Source: Hysterangium stoloniferum | Taxonomy: Eukaryota > Basidiomycota > Agaricomycetes > Hysterangiales > Hysterangiaceae | Direction of reading: 5' to 3' | NCBI GenBank assembly: GCA_015178975.1 | Contig: WHVD01000052.1 | Location: 310,001-374,000 of the forward strand | Length of the DNA: 64,000 nucleotides | Shown here: in pieces, positions 46,009 through 60,119 of the stretch | Layout: every line of letters begins with the position of its first letter | Numbering within the stretch: the first letter of the stretch is position 1 | Notes under the pieces: model-generated | The model's database searches: none | What the model saw: the letters and a program-made list of their open reading frames with translations, nothing else | What the model was told of the DNA's origin: nothing | Translations under genes and position numbers: made by a program

Positions 46009-46200
46009 TTTAAAAGGGTGATCTTGCCTGGCGTTTTCAACATTTGATTTTGGGCCAAATTCTGCAAGGATTATTACAAATTTGTTTTACAATGAAATTT
46101 TTTCATTTTTTGGTCTGAAATCAAATGTTGACAAAATCCGGTGGATTATCATACTTTTTCGGCTGTTTTGTCGCCAAGAAGCCTTTTAAATACGGGCTGT
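46009..46200. mobile_element. Small inverted-repeat (MITE-like) element
   Basis: TCAACATTTGATTT near 46039 is repeated as AAATCAAATGTTGA near 46120. Outward of these, tttaaaaggg and cttgcctggcg pair with cgccaagaag and ccttttaaa. The loop is AT-rich. Arms are imperfect and unequal in length, and no target duplication was found. Confidence 0.4.
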
Positions 46201-48574
46201 GATACCGACATAATTGGAACAAGTGGTCGCTGAAATGTGAGCTAAAAGATAGACCCTGCTAACTGATCATGGTTTTTAAATCACAAAAAATTTCAGAACA
46301 CAAGAATAATGCTGTATCAATTGGCTCTGTATTTATAACGAATGACACGATAGATTTCCGCAACTGATTGCCCTAGGGCAATTTAAAGTCTGTTCTGGTA
46401 ATCTTCCGGGTCAATAGCTCACATTAACCATCCGAACCGATCGTGTACAACCGTCTTAGTGTTGACGAATATACTCGAGTCCTATCAACGCCCGGACTGA
46501 GACCTAGTGAGGCTGTGATTGACGGCAGCCCTTCGATTCTCGAGGTGCTGTACATCCTACTTTTAATATGTATGCAGTCTGGTTTTTCTCATATTATCCT
46601 CTATCCTCTAAAATCCTCGACTTGCGATCCTACTTCATGGAAACAGTACAGCCGCATACTTCACAGTCCAAGCCGCGTAAGGCAGGGAGACACAGCCCAG
46701 GCGGTCGGTTTACCAAGAGAAATGCGCCATACCAACGCGTCTCTTTTCTGTTCTGGACGTGATGCACTTGAATCCCAAGAGATATTTTTCACCGTATTCC
46801 CCTTGGTTCTGCCAAATCGCTTTCAATCGAGGTGGCGAGACTAGGTTGGCTCGCATATATGGCGTGCTTGGCACAACAAGCCGTGAGGACACAGCCGATG
46901 AGCTAGAGCTATGCATCCGTAATAGTGAGGTTATCCAACGGCGCCTTGTAAACCAACCGCAGTATTTGTTTCAAAGGCAAAAATTCCTCGCCGGATTTGG
47001 ATTTTAGGCTTAAGCCAGAGCCCCCCCCTTTTGGGGACTGCACAGCATTCGGTCAATTCGGGCGATTGGCGTTCAGCTCGTGACTTTAGGTTTGGCAGAG
47101 ATCAAGATCACCAAAGTGGACCTACCTTCGTCTGTTACTTCTCACCTGGCACAGCACGTGCTTTCCTCCGCCATCCCGCAGGGTCCGGATGGCACTGGTT
47201 CCTGGGACGGAATAGGCTGGCAATTATTCTTTGGGCGGGGTTAATTTGTCTCAGGGAACTGCTCCGCTCTTTCAGTATTCTTCAACAATGACTCATGGAC
47301 GGTGTTGTGCGCTGTTTGGCTCCCGCCATTGCCAAAGTTCGATGGACGCCCTCTGTCATTTGCCCCCCTATATGCGTCCTGAGCGGGCCTTTGGGCGGGC
47401 ATTACCGCCTCGAGGAGGGTTCTTATCTGTAGAATCCACAAACCTAGTGCCCGATTCTGCCGGGGGGCCGAAATTTTTACCGTAGAGATACGTACATGTT
47501 CTTCAAATTGACAAACCGATTTACCCCGGAGTGCTTCCGATTTGTTACGGATTTTTTTGGGTAGGAGATGACGTTTTTTACTGGAATATGCCTTGGGGCC
47601 TGTCTCACTTCTCACCCTGCCCTCGGACGGTCGCCATCCACTCCACCCCTCGTCAGACTCGGAACTACTATCAAATCCTCGAGGTAGAAGTAAAATCTTT
47701 CGAAGGGAATGCATGTAGCACAGCATCGCACTCATTTCGCACTCATTAGGAGATTAATTTGCAATGCAGACTTGCTGAGTGACATCACGATTGACCCGTT
47801 CTTTGCTAAAGTTTCGTGTCAGACGTTCCTCGATTTTTCGCCGATGACGTCATCATCTACTGCTATCGGGTCTCGACAGTCCTTTTTTTAGCTCACTATC
47901 AACGCCAGATGCACAGAGAACCCACTCCACCATATGTTAACCCTATTTTCAATATTCACAGCATAAATACCGAATATTATTCTACATCATAATGTCATCC
48001 GGCCAAATTCTTACGCGGCCCATATAATTAAGTGGACCATTCGGATCAAAGCCATTCGGGCGATGCCGGTGGTAAGGCTCGCAGTTGTCTGTCTGCACGC
48101 AGGGCCAAATGCCAAGTTTAACCTTGGAATGCCCAAGTCGTGTTTGCAACGAGGCAGGCCGCACATTGCTGCAGATAGTTTGAGCCTGAACCCCACCGTG
48201 GCGATTGCCTTGGAGCAGAAGTCCTTAAAAATGATGAATATTTTCTGATCCTTACATTGTTTGACACGGGGTCGAAGGCATGCATCTGCACGTTTTTCCC
48301 GGCGTTACTCAATAGCACTTGTTGGCGATGCCTGGGACACGCAGACGCTGACATGACACATGACACATGGCATACAAATAATTATTATTTGGAGAAATCA
48401 TAAGGCAGTAGGATAAGGCTGATAGTGGATACAAACTACGGATAGGTGCAATAATTGTGAACGAGTCATAGGGATACACATCAATACAGTCCAGAAATCC
48501 CCACAACATCTCCAGGACATTCAGTGATGGGGGCTAGTCCAAGGGCGTTCCAACGCCCACGGAAGTATAACGGA
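46201..48574. other. Long stretch without a recognised gene
   Basis: It has host-like composition and several overlapping open frames (46443-46844, 46759-47007, 47031-47291 on plus; 47241-47735 on minus), none of which shows a motif I know or splices into a convincing model. It may contain a decayed or fast-evolving gene. Confidence 0.3.
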
Positions 48575-49297
48575 TCAGGAGCCTGCCCAAAACTTAACCG
48601 TCTTCTCTCCTTGTCTGAGATGCAACACCCATTCGTCGCGCGACCGTCCCGGGCTCAAGCCCTGGAAGACGGTGTCCTTCGCCAGCCAATCAATGCGGCG
48701 CAGGCCGTTGCTGGACTCGTGTTCGCGGTCGCGGTGGGTCTGCTGGCGCTTGCAGCGACGGAGCCACGACTGTCGGACGCGCTCCCTGACGTCCGCAGGG
48801 GCACCCTCCCACTCCGGCCGTGTGACGTGTCGTCGCAGCTCGTAGTAGATGGCCGCAAAGACGTCGCCGACAGTCACCACGCCACTGTGGTCGGCGGGAT
48901 CGACGTCAATCGGCCAGGGCAAGAGGCTGCACTTGAGTCGGAGGAAGGGCAGCGGCGGGGACGTCGCCGGCCTCGCGCGGTCGCGCGGCGAGAGGTTGTT
49001 GTCGTAGGACGAATTCAGCCGCTGGATGATCTGCGAGGGTGGCAGCGAGACGTCGAATTGGGTCACGAGGTTGGACGCGTGCGAGTGGAACGCGAGGAGT
49101 GGGTCGATGCTGACGCTGGAGCTTGCGTAGCGTGGCTGGGAGGATGGTGTGGAGGTTGAGCTGGTCGCGAGCACGGGCGACGAGGGGTAAGCTGCGTCGC
49201 GATGATCTCGCGAGGTGGTGTAGTACGATGGAGATTTCGTTGTCGCACGTCTGGAAGACGAGGTGTAGTATGAGGTATCGGTGTGGTGGCGCGACAT
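48575..49297 (-). CDS. DUF6699 domain protein
   Basis: This is an intronless gene of 240 residues. The first about 55 residues are Ser/Thr/Tyr-rich and low-complexity, then a domain typical of agaricomycete DUF6699 proteins follows: IDPLLAFHSH, FDVSLPPSQIIQRL, CSLLPWPIDVDP, VTVGDVFAAIYYELRRHVT, a basic helix with Arg pairs (RQSWLRRCKRQ) and RRIDWLAKDTVFQGL near the end. No signal peptide or membrane segment is seen, so it is probably cytosolic or nuclear. Function unknown; the family is strongly expanded in mushrooms and relatives. A long open frame on the opposite strand (48524-49159) is a shadow of this GC-rich gene. Confidence 0.85.
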   Translation of the reverse strand: MSRHHTDTSYYTSSSRRATTKSPSYYTTSRDHRDAAYPSSPVLATSSTSTPSSQPRYASSSVSIDPLLAFHSHASNLVTQFDVSLPPSQIIQRLNSSYDNNLSPRDRARPATSPPLPFLRLKCSLLPWPIDVDPADHSGVVTVGDVFAAIYYELRRHVTRPEWEGAPADVRERVRQSWLRRCKRQQTHRDREHESSNGLRRIDWLAKDTVFQGLSPGRSRDEWVLHLRQGEKTVKFWAGS

Positions 49298-52029
49298 TGT
49301 AGGAACTTGGGGGGAAGTGAGACAAAAAAAGGTCAGCCCTTTATACGGGGCCAGATAAAGAAATGGCCCAAGATACGAAGGAATCTGAGATACATGTCGG
49401 CAACTATGAACAAATGAAACAAGTCAGGTGTAACAGGACAACGCGGAGTTGGAGTGAACAGCCCCGGAGCAACCAAGCAGTCGGAGTGTAAAATTAAACC
49501 ATCCGGCGTCTACTTCTTGTTGCCCGTAGGTATTGCTCATATGGCTTGCACGCACATGTCTGATACAATAGGCTCAAACAGAGTTCGGAACGTCGGGGGC
49601 CTGGCATTGCAGTGCATACCCTGCAGCACAGCATTGAGAGTCACTTTCTAAAGAGCGCTCTTTTTAGGTCAAGATTCGCCATGTCCTATGACTCTTGATT
49701 TGCTTACCATAAATTATTAAAATACAGGATAAATACCGAATCGAGATCAGCGATGCCTCGCATATCTGGTGGATTTGTTATTGCTTGTCCGTGATTCGCA
49801 CGCGCTGAATATCTTGAATGCTTGGGCCGTCGCATCGCATACGCGCATCAACAATCCCCGCCAAGAGCTAGGTCAGAATGTATTTACAGTAAAATATGCA
49901 ACTGCATTGTGTCCAGGGCCGCGTCCCGTAGCGTAGATTGCGCCGGTCACTCTCAGTGCTGACGCGGACAAACCAACCACTCCTCGCGGAGGTCGATTTG
50001 ATATATCTCGACCTTTTCAAATTGATTCCTCCGAGCTTCGAGATAACTTTAAATAGCCCACTGTCGTCCAGATAAGGACGATGTTTGACAGTTAGCCTTC
50101 GGCGATTTGCCGCCGGCATCCCAAGTAAAGATATATATAACAAACCCTGTGTGCGAGCGTTCTCACGATCGAACAAGGTCAATGTGTGTTGTGATAGAGC
50201 ACCTTGTACTCTAGTTTCCTGCGGGACGGCGTAGTCATGCCGATTGGTGTTGCTATTAATCGCCCTTTACGCCTTTGAGAGGAACATGATCCATGATCAA
50301 GCCGAGACAACCTATTTTGACAACTGTCGAACGAGACATATGCATCGCTTTGAGGCCCCCTTTCTCTACGACGTATCCATGTCTTCTGACGAGAATACTT
50401 TTTCCGGCAGACGGTACCTGCCAGGCCCTATCTCGGGTCCCTGCTTATATTCCAATCGTAAACTCCCAAAAACCCTAGTCATTAATAGTTGTACTAGCAT
50501 TGACTCGTTCGTCGGTATATTAATAATACAAAGTAGACAGGTCCGAGTGCAACGGGTGCACTGCCACCACCGACAATCACCTTAATTTAAATAGCCTTCC
50601 GCCCATGAGGCTACCTACTTTCTATTGGTTGGTGACAATGTAATAATCCTCCTTGCCTGTGTTGGTGATATATGAACGCAAAGTCGTTCGGGCCGTGTGC
50701 CACCCATACTGGAGGTTGGCACTGAGCAGCCTCTCCTATGGACACGCGCAGCAGTGGATATGGCTGCAATGACTCCCCCGTATGACCCGAACTAGTGCCC
50801 TCCCTCGGCGCGCGCGCGGCCGAACAAAGGTGCCACACTCTGCGCACGCACACTTGATACACGTTTGTGTCCTCCATTTCAACGAAGCTTATTCGCCCAA
50901 TTTTGCAGTGCCAACACATATCGCGGTTCTCCAACCCCTCTATATGGATCTTGGATCATGGCACTTGCTGGGAATATTCCAAAGGGCGGCCAGGACAGAA
51001 GCAAGAGTGTCTGATAGAAGGCCTAAGACGTCATGTGAGATTGTCAGTAAACAAGCAGATCATATCAAATCAGCACCCCTCTTATGGGAACGGTGGTAGA
51101 ATCGCATCAGACAATCAGGCCTGTTAGCCAAGTGCGGCTTCTCCGGCTGTTATAGTAAATCGGTCATCTCCCCTAACCAACAGAGTTCGATGGACACCCG
51201 GGAGATGCCATGCCACTATCATATATGGAGGTCGTACTCTGTGATCACGACTATCAATGATATATGTGTGCGATGGACGGTCTATAATCGTATAATCCTA
51301 TCTTTTGTGTATTTCTGTACGTATCAGTGGAAAGCAGTGCTTCTGAGGCGAGTCACACAGTCCGTTCCTTCCAGCTCAGAGTCGATCGGTTGGTGTGGTG
51401 TTGGCAGGCTAGTTTGCTTTCTCAACGCCAAATTGACGCAATGGCCCCTCAGAATGACGTGTAATAATGTTGGCGAAGCTGGTCTGGAGTCTGGATATTG
51501 TGAATGGAGCTGCTGCCCTGCCTACAAATAAGGGAATACTTAATTCATGACATCACCGCCTTGTAGTGTCAGCTCATTAAGATATTACTTGGCTTTATGC
51601 TATACTATCCAAAACTATAAGTGAAATACGAGGGATATGAAGAAATGCGGTTCAACTCTCCGATACCTACGGGTATTCGATGACATCCTTCTGTTCTCCC
51701 CAACTTACCAAATAGTACCTCCGCTAATTGCTCGAAGAACTCTTCTTTGGGAAAATTTTCAAGTTCATTTGAAATGACGTCCAGTGTCCATATGTCCGTC
51801 TATCTCATTAATAGGAGTGATGTTTTCTAAATGCCCTGATTTACTTCGAATCTCGGGCTCAAAGTTTGTTGCGCCAGCCGCCGCCAATGATGATCGTCGT
51901 AGAACTGGCTGAACATTACGTCATGTATATGCACACTCCCATTTTAACATATTCATAAATGACTGGTGGCACATTATGAATTATAATCTCCCCCGGTCGT
52001 CTAACAAAATTGAATGTAATACAACAAAA
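49298..52029. other. Long stretch without a recognised gene
   Basis: It has host-like CpG content and many short open frames (longest about 113 codons, at 50244-50585 and 51190-51531) with no motifs. No tRNA or rRNA was seen. Confidence 0.35.
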
Positions 52030-53257
52030 CGTAACGGTATTTGGCAAAACATTGACGCAAAACAATGTTACAACGGAATTCATGAAAAACGATTCGATGA
52101 CCAGTGCAATAAATACTCTATCCAGATTATGCTAGAAACCCTCTTGTAGACTCTGCCAAGAGTATCTTATTTTATGTACCGCTAAAAAGACGTATACTTC
52201 CAAAAACGCTTATGTAAAGCAATATTAAAAAATATGACCTATTGTATCCATTTTGGGAAGTACCTTTACATTCCTAAAGCCCTTATATGACATACTCAAA
52301 AATAAATTTAATAATTGGATTCTCTGGTGCATCAAATGAGTCCTTTAGTAAACGGGATTATGCAAGGGCAGTACAAAAGGTGTAACAATTTTCTTAAATT
52401 TGGGTGTGGATAGCTTTGCAGACAATCCTCGCAGAATTTCAAGTTTTGGAAACACTGTGTACTGCCTTGAGTCCATTTCTCAAATGACTTATTTCATTGT
52501 ACTGTAAGGGAGTGTAACTCCCTATACTGTAATTTGGTAATACTTGGTCCCATTGTTGTCCACTAGTATTGTATATTATGTACATGTGGATTTTGAATAA
52601 AGTAGTGGTTTGTTCCCTCCACCACTCATTCTAGTATCTATCTGTGTCTGATGGTGTTTGGGAAAACATTGACGCAAAACAATGGTACAACGAAATTCAT
52701 GAAAGAAGATTTGATGACCTAAATATTCTATCAAAATAGTCTTCAAATTATGTTAGAAACTGTCTTGTAGACCCTGCCAAGAGTATCTTATTTTATGTAC
52801 TGCTAAAGACGTACTTTCAAAAAACGCTTATGTAAAACAATACCAAAAAATATGACCTTTGTATCCATTTTGGAAGTACCTTTGCATTCCTAAAGTCTTT
52901 ATATGACATGCTCAAAAAATAAATTTAGTAATTGGATTTTATGGTACATCAAATGAGTCCTTTAGTAAACGAGATTATGCAAGGGCAGTACAAAATGTGT
53001 AACAATTTTTTAAATGTGGATAGCTTTGCAGACAATCCTTGCAGAATTTCAAGTTTTGGAAACAGTAACACTGTGTACTGCCTTGAGCCCATTTCTCAAA
53101 TGACCTATTTTGTTGAGTGTAACTCCCTATGCTGTGATTTGGTAATATTTGGTCCCATTGTTGTCCACTAGTATATATTATGTACATGTGGATTTTTGAA
53201 TAAAGTAGTGGTTTGTTCCTCCCCACCGCTCATTCCAGTATCTGTCTGCGTCTGCAG
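52030..53257 (+). repeat. Two-copy tandem duplication, period about 617 bp
   Basis: Copy 1 (52030-52646) and copy 2 (52647-about 53257) share gaaaacattgacgcaaaaca, ctgccaagagtatcttattt, tcaaatgagtcctttagtaa, ttcaagttttggaaaca and gaataaagtagtggtttgtt with few changes. There is no coding capacity. Copy 2 ends about 235 bases before the hydrolase start codon, so the array may contribute to that gene's promoter region. Confidence 0.85.
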
Positions 53258-53491
53258 ATTTTAGTTTTACAGTACCCTAAGATACCAGAGCTGAATATAT
53301 TCTCAAGTACATCACATAAGGACACCTCTAGCAATCTGATTAATTTACTTCCCTCGCCCGCGCAGAATTCGCAGACAATAACCGCAACGCGAGTTCCCAA
53401 CGCGCCTATCATTAATATCTAACCAGATGGAGTCAATTCATTGTTCCAAATATGTCCAGTCTTACGATCAGACTTCATCCTCAGAATAATA

Positions 53492-54897
53492 ATGCCCAAG
53501 GTCTCCAGATTCCTGCTAGCGATGGCTGTCATCGGCCGGGCTGCTGTTGCCATTACAAAATTAGATGTTCATTATAGCAGCAGCGAGCCCGGTCCGCATG
53601 CCTGCTCGTGCAGCGCAGGATTTGTGCCGGTGCCCATCGATGTCTGGATTCCAAGCGATCCCACCAATCCAGCCGGGCTCAATACGAGTGACAATCGTCG
53701 CCTCCACACGACCTTTGACATCTTCGGCAAACTGTGCCAGCCCGTTTCCAACCATCCCAAGTTCGCCCGTGCGTAGTCTATACCTCAGCCCCATAAACGG
53801 CGTCTGCATCTGCGTGTGTCCTGCAGATGCCATTCAGCTGCTGCTGCACGGCCAGTCGTACAGCTCGCAATACTGGGACATCGAGTGGAATGGCTTCCAG
53901 AACTATTCGTATGCCGCCGCGTCGTGCAGCCGCGGCCTCTCCTCGTTCCTGTACGACAACACGGGCGCAGGGCGATCCACGCGGCCCGAGAACGCGACTG
54001 ACTGCCAGATGCCCACGGCGAGCGGCGTGTTGTCGGCCGTAACGCGCGATCTGAAGAGCGGGAGGATCAGCCGGCTTCTGACCGGCCGCAGTGTCGCATA
54101 CGAGCGCGTCGTGGGCATCGGCCACTCGCTGGGCTCGGTCGTCATGAATTTCGCCGCGATTAGGGAGGGAGAGGCGTCTTTGTTTGATGCGCTTGTCTTG
54201 ACAGGTATGCACGATGACCACTGTGATCCTTCATAGCCGGCGGGCAGGCACGGTCTTACTTATCCGTCCAGGACACCTGCATGACCCGCACTTTCTGTGA
54301 GTGAGGGCAGTCCCTTGGGCAGCCTGTCGACTGGTTTACTCACCCGCCTCGCACTAGTCTCGGGTCGCCCATCGCCACAGTCCCCGCGAGTGAAGCCGTT
54401 CCGGGGAGGTTTGCGGGGCTCGATCCGGGGTACATCACCACCCCCAACATATCTGCGCGCGCGCTCTTCTATGGTCCTTCACCCACCGCATACTCACCCG
54501 CCGTTCTTCAGCTGGATGAATTAACGAAGGATGCCGGCTCGCGATTCATATCGATTCAAGATCGCTTTGTGTACGCGCCAGCGTATGGATTCAGCGCTCC
54601 TGTTGTGGGGATAATCGGGCAGTTTGACCAGGTCCACTGTATCCCCAATGGTGGACCCTGCAATCAAAGTGAATTGGAAGCCTCAGAAGCCGCATTCTAT
54701 CCTGACGCACGGAGTTTTCAGATGGTAACGTGACGTCCAAACCGCCGTCGATTCTCACTTGGTCTGATGCGCCATTTCAGATCGTTGTGGAGGGTTCTGG
54801 ACATGACATAAACCTTGAGTTTCCGGCGGGCGAGGTATTTCAAACGATGATATCGCTATTTGAGCGATTTGCATCGCAAGAACCGAAGAAGTTTTGA
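53492..54897 (+). CDS. Secreted alpha/beta-hydrolase (paralogue 2)
   Basis: The five exons are 53492-53768, 53827-54204, 54272-54296, 54358-54724 and 54781-54897, giving 387 residues. The start MPKVSRFLLAMAVIGRAAVA is a good signal peptide. The order of motifs follows paralogue 1: ACSCSAGF, IQLLLHGQSYSSQYWD, FLYDNTGAGRSTRP, GIGHSLGS with Ser at about 193, IIGQFD with Asp at about 317, and EGSGHDINLEF with His at about 357. Exons 2-4 have the same lengths as in paralogue 1, including the 25-nt microexon (GHLHDPHFL). It is much more GC-rich than the minus-strand copy and lacks its extra C-terminal tail. Upstream lies the 617-bp tandem duplication. Substrate unknown. Confidence 0.9.
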
Positions 54898-57800
54898 ACT
54901 GTTCATTTCTACCAACATTATGACATCCTGCGAGTTTCGTTACATTTGAGCTTTGGAAGAGATCGGAGAGTCCCGATGACAGACGTTGGCGAGTTGCATG
55001 TAAATTACGAGCGTATCTTTGACCCTGAATTTCATATCAAAGTTCGCCTAGGCTAACAAGGTATGGATCTTTGAATACTACATAGACCCGAGCGATGCAT
55101 TAGGACTTTGTGTCCTTTCCGAATAAGGAAGAACGCCTGTCAAAGTTCATAGGCAATTACTGGTAGATAGAATGGAGGCAGCCTCGATACACGTGTATAT
55201 GGAGCTTAACCCAAAAAGCAGTTGCAATATGTAGTTGTAAGCGGTTGATGAAGCACGCAGTTTTGTTGCGCTCCTCGTGGTCATACTGTGTTAGCACATG
55301 GTATATTTGATTGTCTAGTATATTTAAACAGCGATACATGTAGTTTTCTCACCCCTTCGAACATGGATACTCGCAACCAAACGGAGTTTTCGCAATAACC
55401 TTAATCAGTAGTATGCACCCGCCATGATAGGATTTAATTGCCGGGCTTGCAATTGTCGCCGCCGATCCCGATCCTTATCTTCTACCCCGCACTGACGCAC
55501 GAGACCTGGTATATGAACTGTCCTCGGGGCCTGAATCTTACAAAACCGGACCAGAGCTGTGATTTTTGGCCATTCTGATTGATTCTGATCCTCAAGGGCG
55601 AGGATCGCAGCACCGCTTGTTATCGATGGGTTAGTTCATGCCCACACTGATAGTTCCCGCATTGTCCGTTAGTCACACGCCCTGCATGAACGTTCATGGG
55701 CGATGCTCATTTGTAACCACCTGGCTGCAAGATCATTCCGTTCTTGGCTTGCCTGAATCGCGAAATGCCACTTAGTTGCTGGTTCCAAGCCGACTGAAAC
55801 AGAGGGTAATAATGCTAAAGGACCGTGTCCAGCAAGTATGTTCGGATCAATATTTGAGACCATTTATTACCCGGCTACCACTGGGAAGTATCTCGGAGCG
55901 GAGGGCTTTGTCGACCTTTTGAGGCCACCATTTCAAATGGTGTGACATAATCATATGCTTGTGGAGTCCCACTCGGTTCCGACCCACTCCGGCTTGTGAC
56001 ACCAGGCGGGGTGTGAAGTCACTGCATGGTATAATTACTATGTAGGGTTAAGTAACTGCGGAAGTCACGCAATCACGGAGCCAGCAGCCAGCGATCTAAA
56101 CAAGACACGATGATGTTTTCTAGACAACCCCGGGCCCGTCGATCACTGCATAAATATTCTCCAACTCAATACGAAACGTATAAGCGGGATACATGACTCG
56201 GATGATAAATGCCAAGGATACTGCTGCGAAAAAAATATTTTGATATATGGCTACGGTGCCCTGTTTGGCCATAACAGCGCGTGACATATGCGCTGTGCAC
56301 AATGATTACCGAATATATTGTCGCCTTCCTTGGCTGCGCCCAGTAGTAAGTATACTGGTCCTGGTGGCCCATCACCAGCCCAGCCCACGGGTCCTTTATA
56401 AACTTTGCCGGCTTTCGCTTCTCGCATGGTCCTTCGAAACGTGTCCGAGTGACTATGAGCGCGATTGACGTCATTTGCAATTGAAACTTGGTACATGATC
56501 TTACTCTCACGATTTAATGTATGCTCAAGGTATGCAGATTCCTGATTGCAGATTAAGGTTCAAACATGTGAGACACTGGCATCGGAAATTTGGGCACTAA
56601 CTCCTATGCTTCTCACCACCGCCTTACCGATTTGGCCGCGGATATCAACGTCACTTGATTTACGTTATTTTAGCCTACCCCGCATTAACGCCCACACGGC
56701 ATGATAAACGTGGTGTAAACGTGTTGCCCATAAATGGTACAGTCGCCGAATCTGGTGCACAACCGCTAAGATTGAGTTGCTAATCGGATGTTGTTGTTTG
56801 CTGCCCCCTATTTCACCAAAAGTCCTAATGTGTATCCCGCAAAATTTATCAGTAATTATGTAAGGAAGAATTAACACCATTGCACGCTGCCATCAACTCT
56901 GAAATGCACTGGTAATCAGTGTTACGCATTTAGATTCAGCGCATTAGAGCGTGTGCTGACACCAGAATTCGATCCACCAAGATTCAGTTAAGGAAAGTAA
57001 CACATTCGCACCTTTTTGCACATTTAATCAGCCCGTAATGCGGTAAAACACACTGTTATTAGAGTAATATACATTTCAATACATAATGAAGACAAGCCAA
57101 TATTTGCTAATAGCCTCCACGGATGGCTCGTGCATGAAAAAAAAAGAAAAAAAAAAGAGATGAGAACGCGGTCGCTGCTGGTGAAGTGTGGTGCACAAAT
57201 GTAGTGTCTGTACCAGATAACCTATCCATAAGACTCCCGAGGCGAGCACAAACAACGCAGGGCAGATTGCTGCAGGACTGGTGGTGGGGCAAAGAACTAT
57301 CCTGTGAATGCTCACGATCCGATCTAACGCGCAGCGAGTTGGGTGACAGATGCCCTCACTAAAAAACGAGCCAAGGCGATAACCTAAAGGGTGACTTTCG
57401 GCGACAAGCAACAAGTTGGTGCAGGCGACGGCGGCTGTTCAGCGGAGACGAGGAGGTGAAGCTTTCTCCGTGAACGTCTATGAACACAGCGGTGGGTCAG
57501 GTGCAGACCTCCTGGTGCTCATGGATTGGCAAGAGACGTGCCGGAGATGGTTGTGCCTTACGAGGTACCAGAGACCTCCAGGTTGGGGGCATGGGGCTAC
57601 GCAGCTGTGGGGCGAACAGTCACTAATCCACACGGGGCTTTGGGAGAAGAAATATGGTGGATTCATGGCCAAGACAGACCCTACGTGCTGTACTCAGGAG
57701 CGGGAGCGGCAGAACAGAGTGTAAAGATGGCGATAACGCGGATGGGGGAAGAAATAGCATATTATCCTTACAACTCAAGAAGCCTATCGTGTACTTGAGC

Positions 57801-59850
57801 ATGGAAAGTTAGGTGTGAGAGGGGAACCATGGAGCCAAGATCCAGAGCGGATGGCTACATAAACATGACGACAAAATCCATTGAGCGTGACTTTGTGGTT
57901 CCCAACACGAGTCGCATAACATGTTCATAAGCAGCATTTTATCGGGTGGCGGATACGAGTCAAGGTGGGTTTGCACACGGCCGATGATCCAAACCCCCAA
58001 GACCGACCAGTCATGATACAGGGTACCTGCGTCGCCGCCTTATTTGCCATGATGTCCGTCAATGACATGACTACGCCACTCATCGAAAAGGACGATATTG
58101 TGTCTCGATGTGTCGTCGTGGGGAATGGATGGGAAGGTGATGGATTGTGTAGAAGTCAAAATTAGAATAAAAGGGAATAAAACGGTCAATGGGAAGAACA
58201 GATCATGGTAATTGAGAAGGACGGAGACGGCACATGTTGAGGAACCAAAATACAACGGAGAGCTCACACGCTTATGGGCGTTGTGTACGAAATATCATAA
58301 TATATGCGTGAAGATAATGTCGTTATGACACCTGAAAACATGAAAACGAATAAAATGCTCACAATATTACCAAAATGGTGTTTATTGGTCTTGGTTGGCC
58401 TGGAAGTAAAGCGTCCAGTGTGACAATGGCAACAAAGTGGTATTCGGTAAAAAAGGTCTCGTGCATGCCTTAGATGATATCAAAATACTTGAAAGCTGGT
58501 ACACCGTGACGGCGGAGAGAAAATCATGCGACACGCAGCTAGTTGACTCCATTGATAGATACTAGTCAGTAGATGTAAGCTATTCATGCCTCGATTGCCA
58601 CTTCACGGCCAGTATATTTCTTCGCCGAGGCCTTCATTTGTCGCAGCAACCCCATCATTATCCTCCCGTCAACAGCTACTCCTGTTGCGGATTCAAGGGT
58701 TACTTGGCTGGAGGGGGGAGTATAGCTTCAAAATTTCATGAGATTCGTAAGGCGCTTGTTCGGCCCTACAGTGTGGTATTGTGGGAGGTAGTGGGAGCGT
58801 GGCATGTGCGACATTCTGACAGACATGACAGATGGTGGATAGGCACGCGCAGCCGTAGGCGGACCATCGACGATGAAGCCAGAAGTGAAATCACTGCAAC
58901 CCGACGGCGATCCACAATCCTAGCACGCATATCGGGGGAGGGGGGAGATGGTGTGGAGGACGACCAAAAAAATACAGGTACAAAGGGTGAAGGGTGGATG
59001 AAGGGAAGGGGCGAAACGTAATGCGTTGTGGTTAATGGGGGTCAGATAGATGGCGTTAGAACCTTGATACCATGCTGCTCTGGAGTTGGGAGCTGAAGAG
59101 ATATCGTGAGGGCTACAACTGGAGGCCTACATGGCCCAAGGAGAGGAATATCATGCGATCAGCAATTTGTATGGACGAAACGGAATACGCTGAGAAATGC
59201 AGACGGGCAAACATCAAATAAATGGATACGAAGATCGACACACGTCACTCGGAATGCTCCTTCAGAATCCCAAGACTGCCAGTCATACATCATGACAATT
59301 GCCACCGGGACCCTCACGATGCCAGTGAACATCCAAGGTTCCCCACATTTTTGGCAAACATAAACAATATCTTCGGTCAGCACACAGCTCAGTTGGAATA
59401 TTCGAATGGACTACACGATGCAGTGCTGTGTTGAAGACGTCACAGGTCGACGTGTCATCTCTCTACAATCCATCCTTGAAGCTATTGGAAGAAATAACTT
59501 GAAATTTAGGTTGCTGCATCTTGTTTTATATAAAGGAAGGCTATGTACGACTATCACGCATCCATTGGTAGTCAATCAAACAAGAGAGACGAGATGAAAG
59601 GCTGCTGTCTAATGCAGCCTTACATTGGCATCGGTCCAGACATTGATAGGACCAAACTGTATTCCTCGAGAACGGCGAGTACGATACACGATGATGACGG
59701 TAAGTAAAACGATATGAAAAAACTACTATGCGCGTCTGTGATAACGTAATCAGTATGTCGTAAGCCACCAGGCTTACACGAGACATTGTATGGTCATGCA
59801 GAAAATTTTATTTCGCGACACGCTTTGCCTAGGAACAATACAACTACTCC
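54898..59850. other. Long stretch without a recognised gene
   Basis: About 5 kb of host-like composition. Open frames of 60-127 codons occur on both strands (for example 57416-57724, 57526-57798, 58638-59021 and 59159-59383 minus) but show no domain, signal peptide or splice continuity I can defend. A poly-A/AG run lies at 57138-57160. Confidence 0.35.
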
Positions 59851-60119
59851 AGTGGGTTTCTTTTATTTATGGGGAATACTTATTAAATTATGGCTAGAAA
59901 CGTCTGATCACATTTCTTGCCCACGGCTAAGGTGGCATTATTCTTAAATTTGTAGGTGTTTAATTTCGAACTACTATGTTTTGAGTTCAAACTGGGCTGT
60001 GTGTGTGCATAGGCTTTGATTCATGCCAATCAATGCAACAGACCTCACCTTCCTCATCACGAGGAATAATCCTCTCCATGAATGGTATACTGTTCTTTGG
60101 GACCCCACACCAAGGGACA

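Noticed and set aside
46443-46844. Open frame of 133 codons, considered as an acyltransferase or other enzyme.
   Set aside because: No ATG at its first codon, no family motif found in any frame, and no convincing splice model.
48524-49159. Plus-strand frame of 211 codons.
   Set aside because: It is the GC-rich antisense shadow of the DUF6699 gene, which has the recognisable domain.
57260-57390. Short stretch (WVTDALTK) resembling the end of a copia RNase H.
   Set aside because: The match is too short and nothing on either side supports a copia element.
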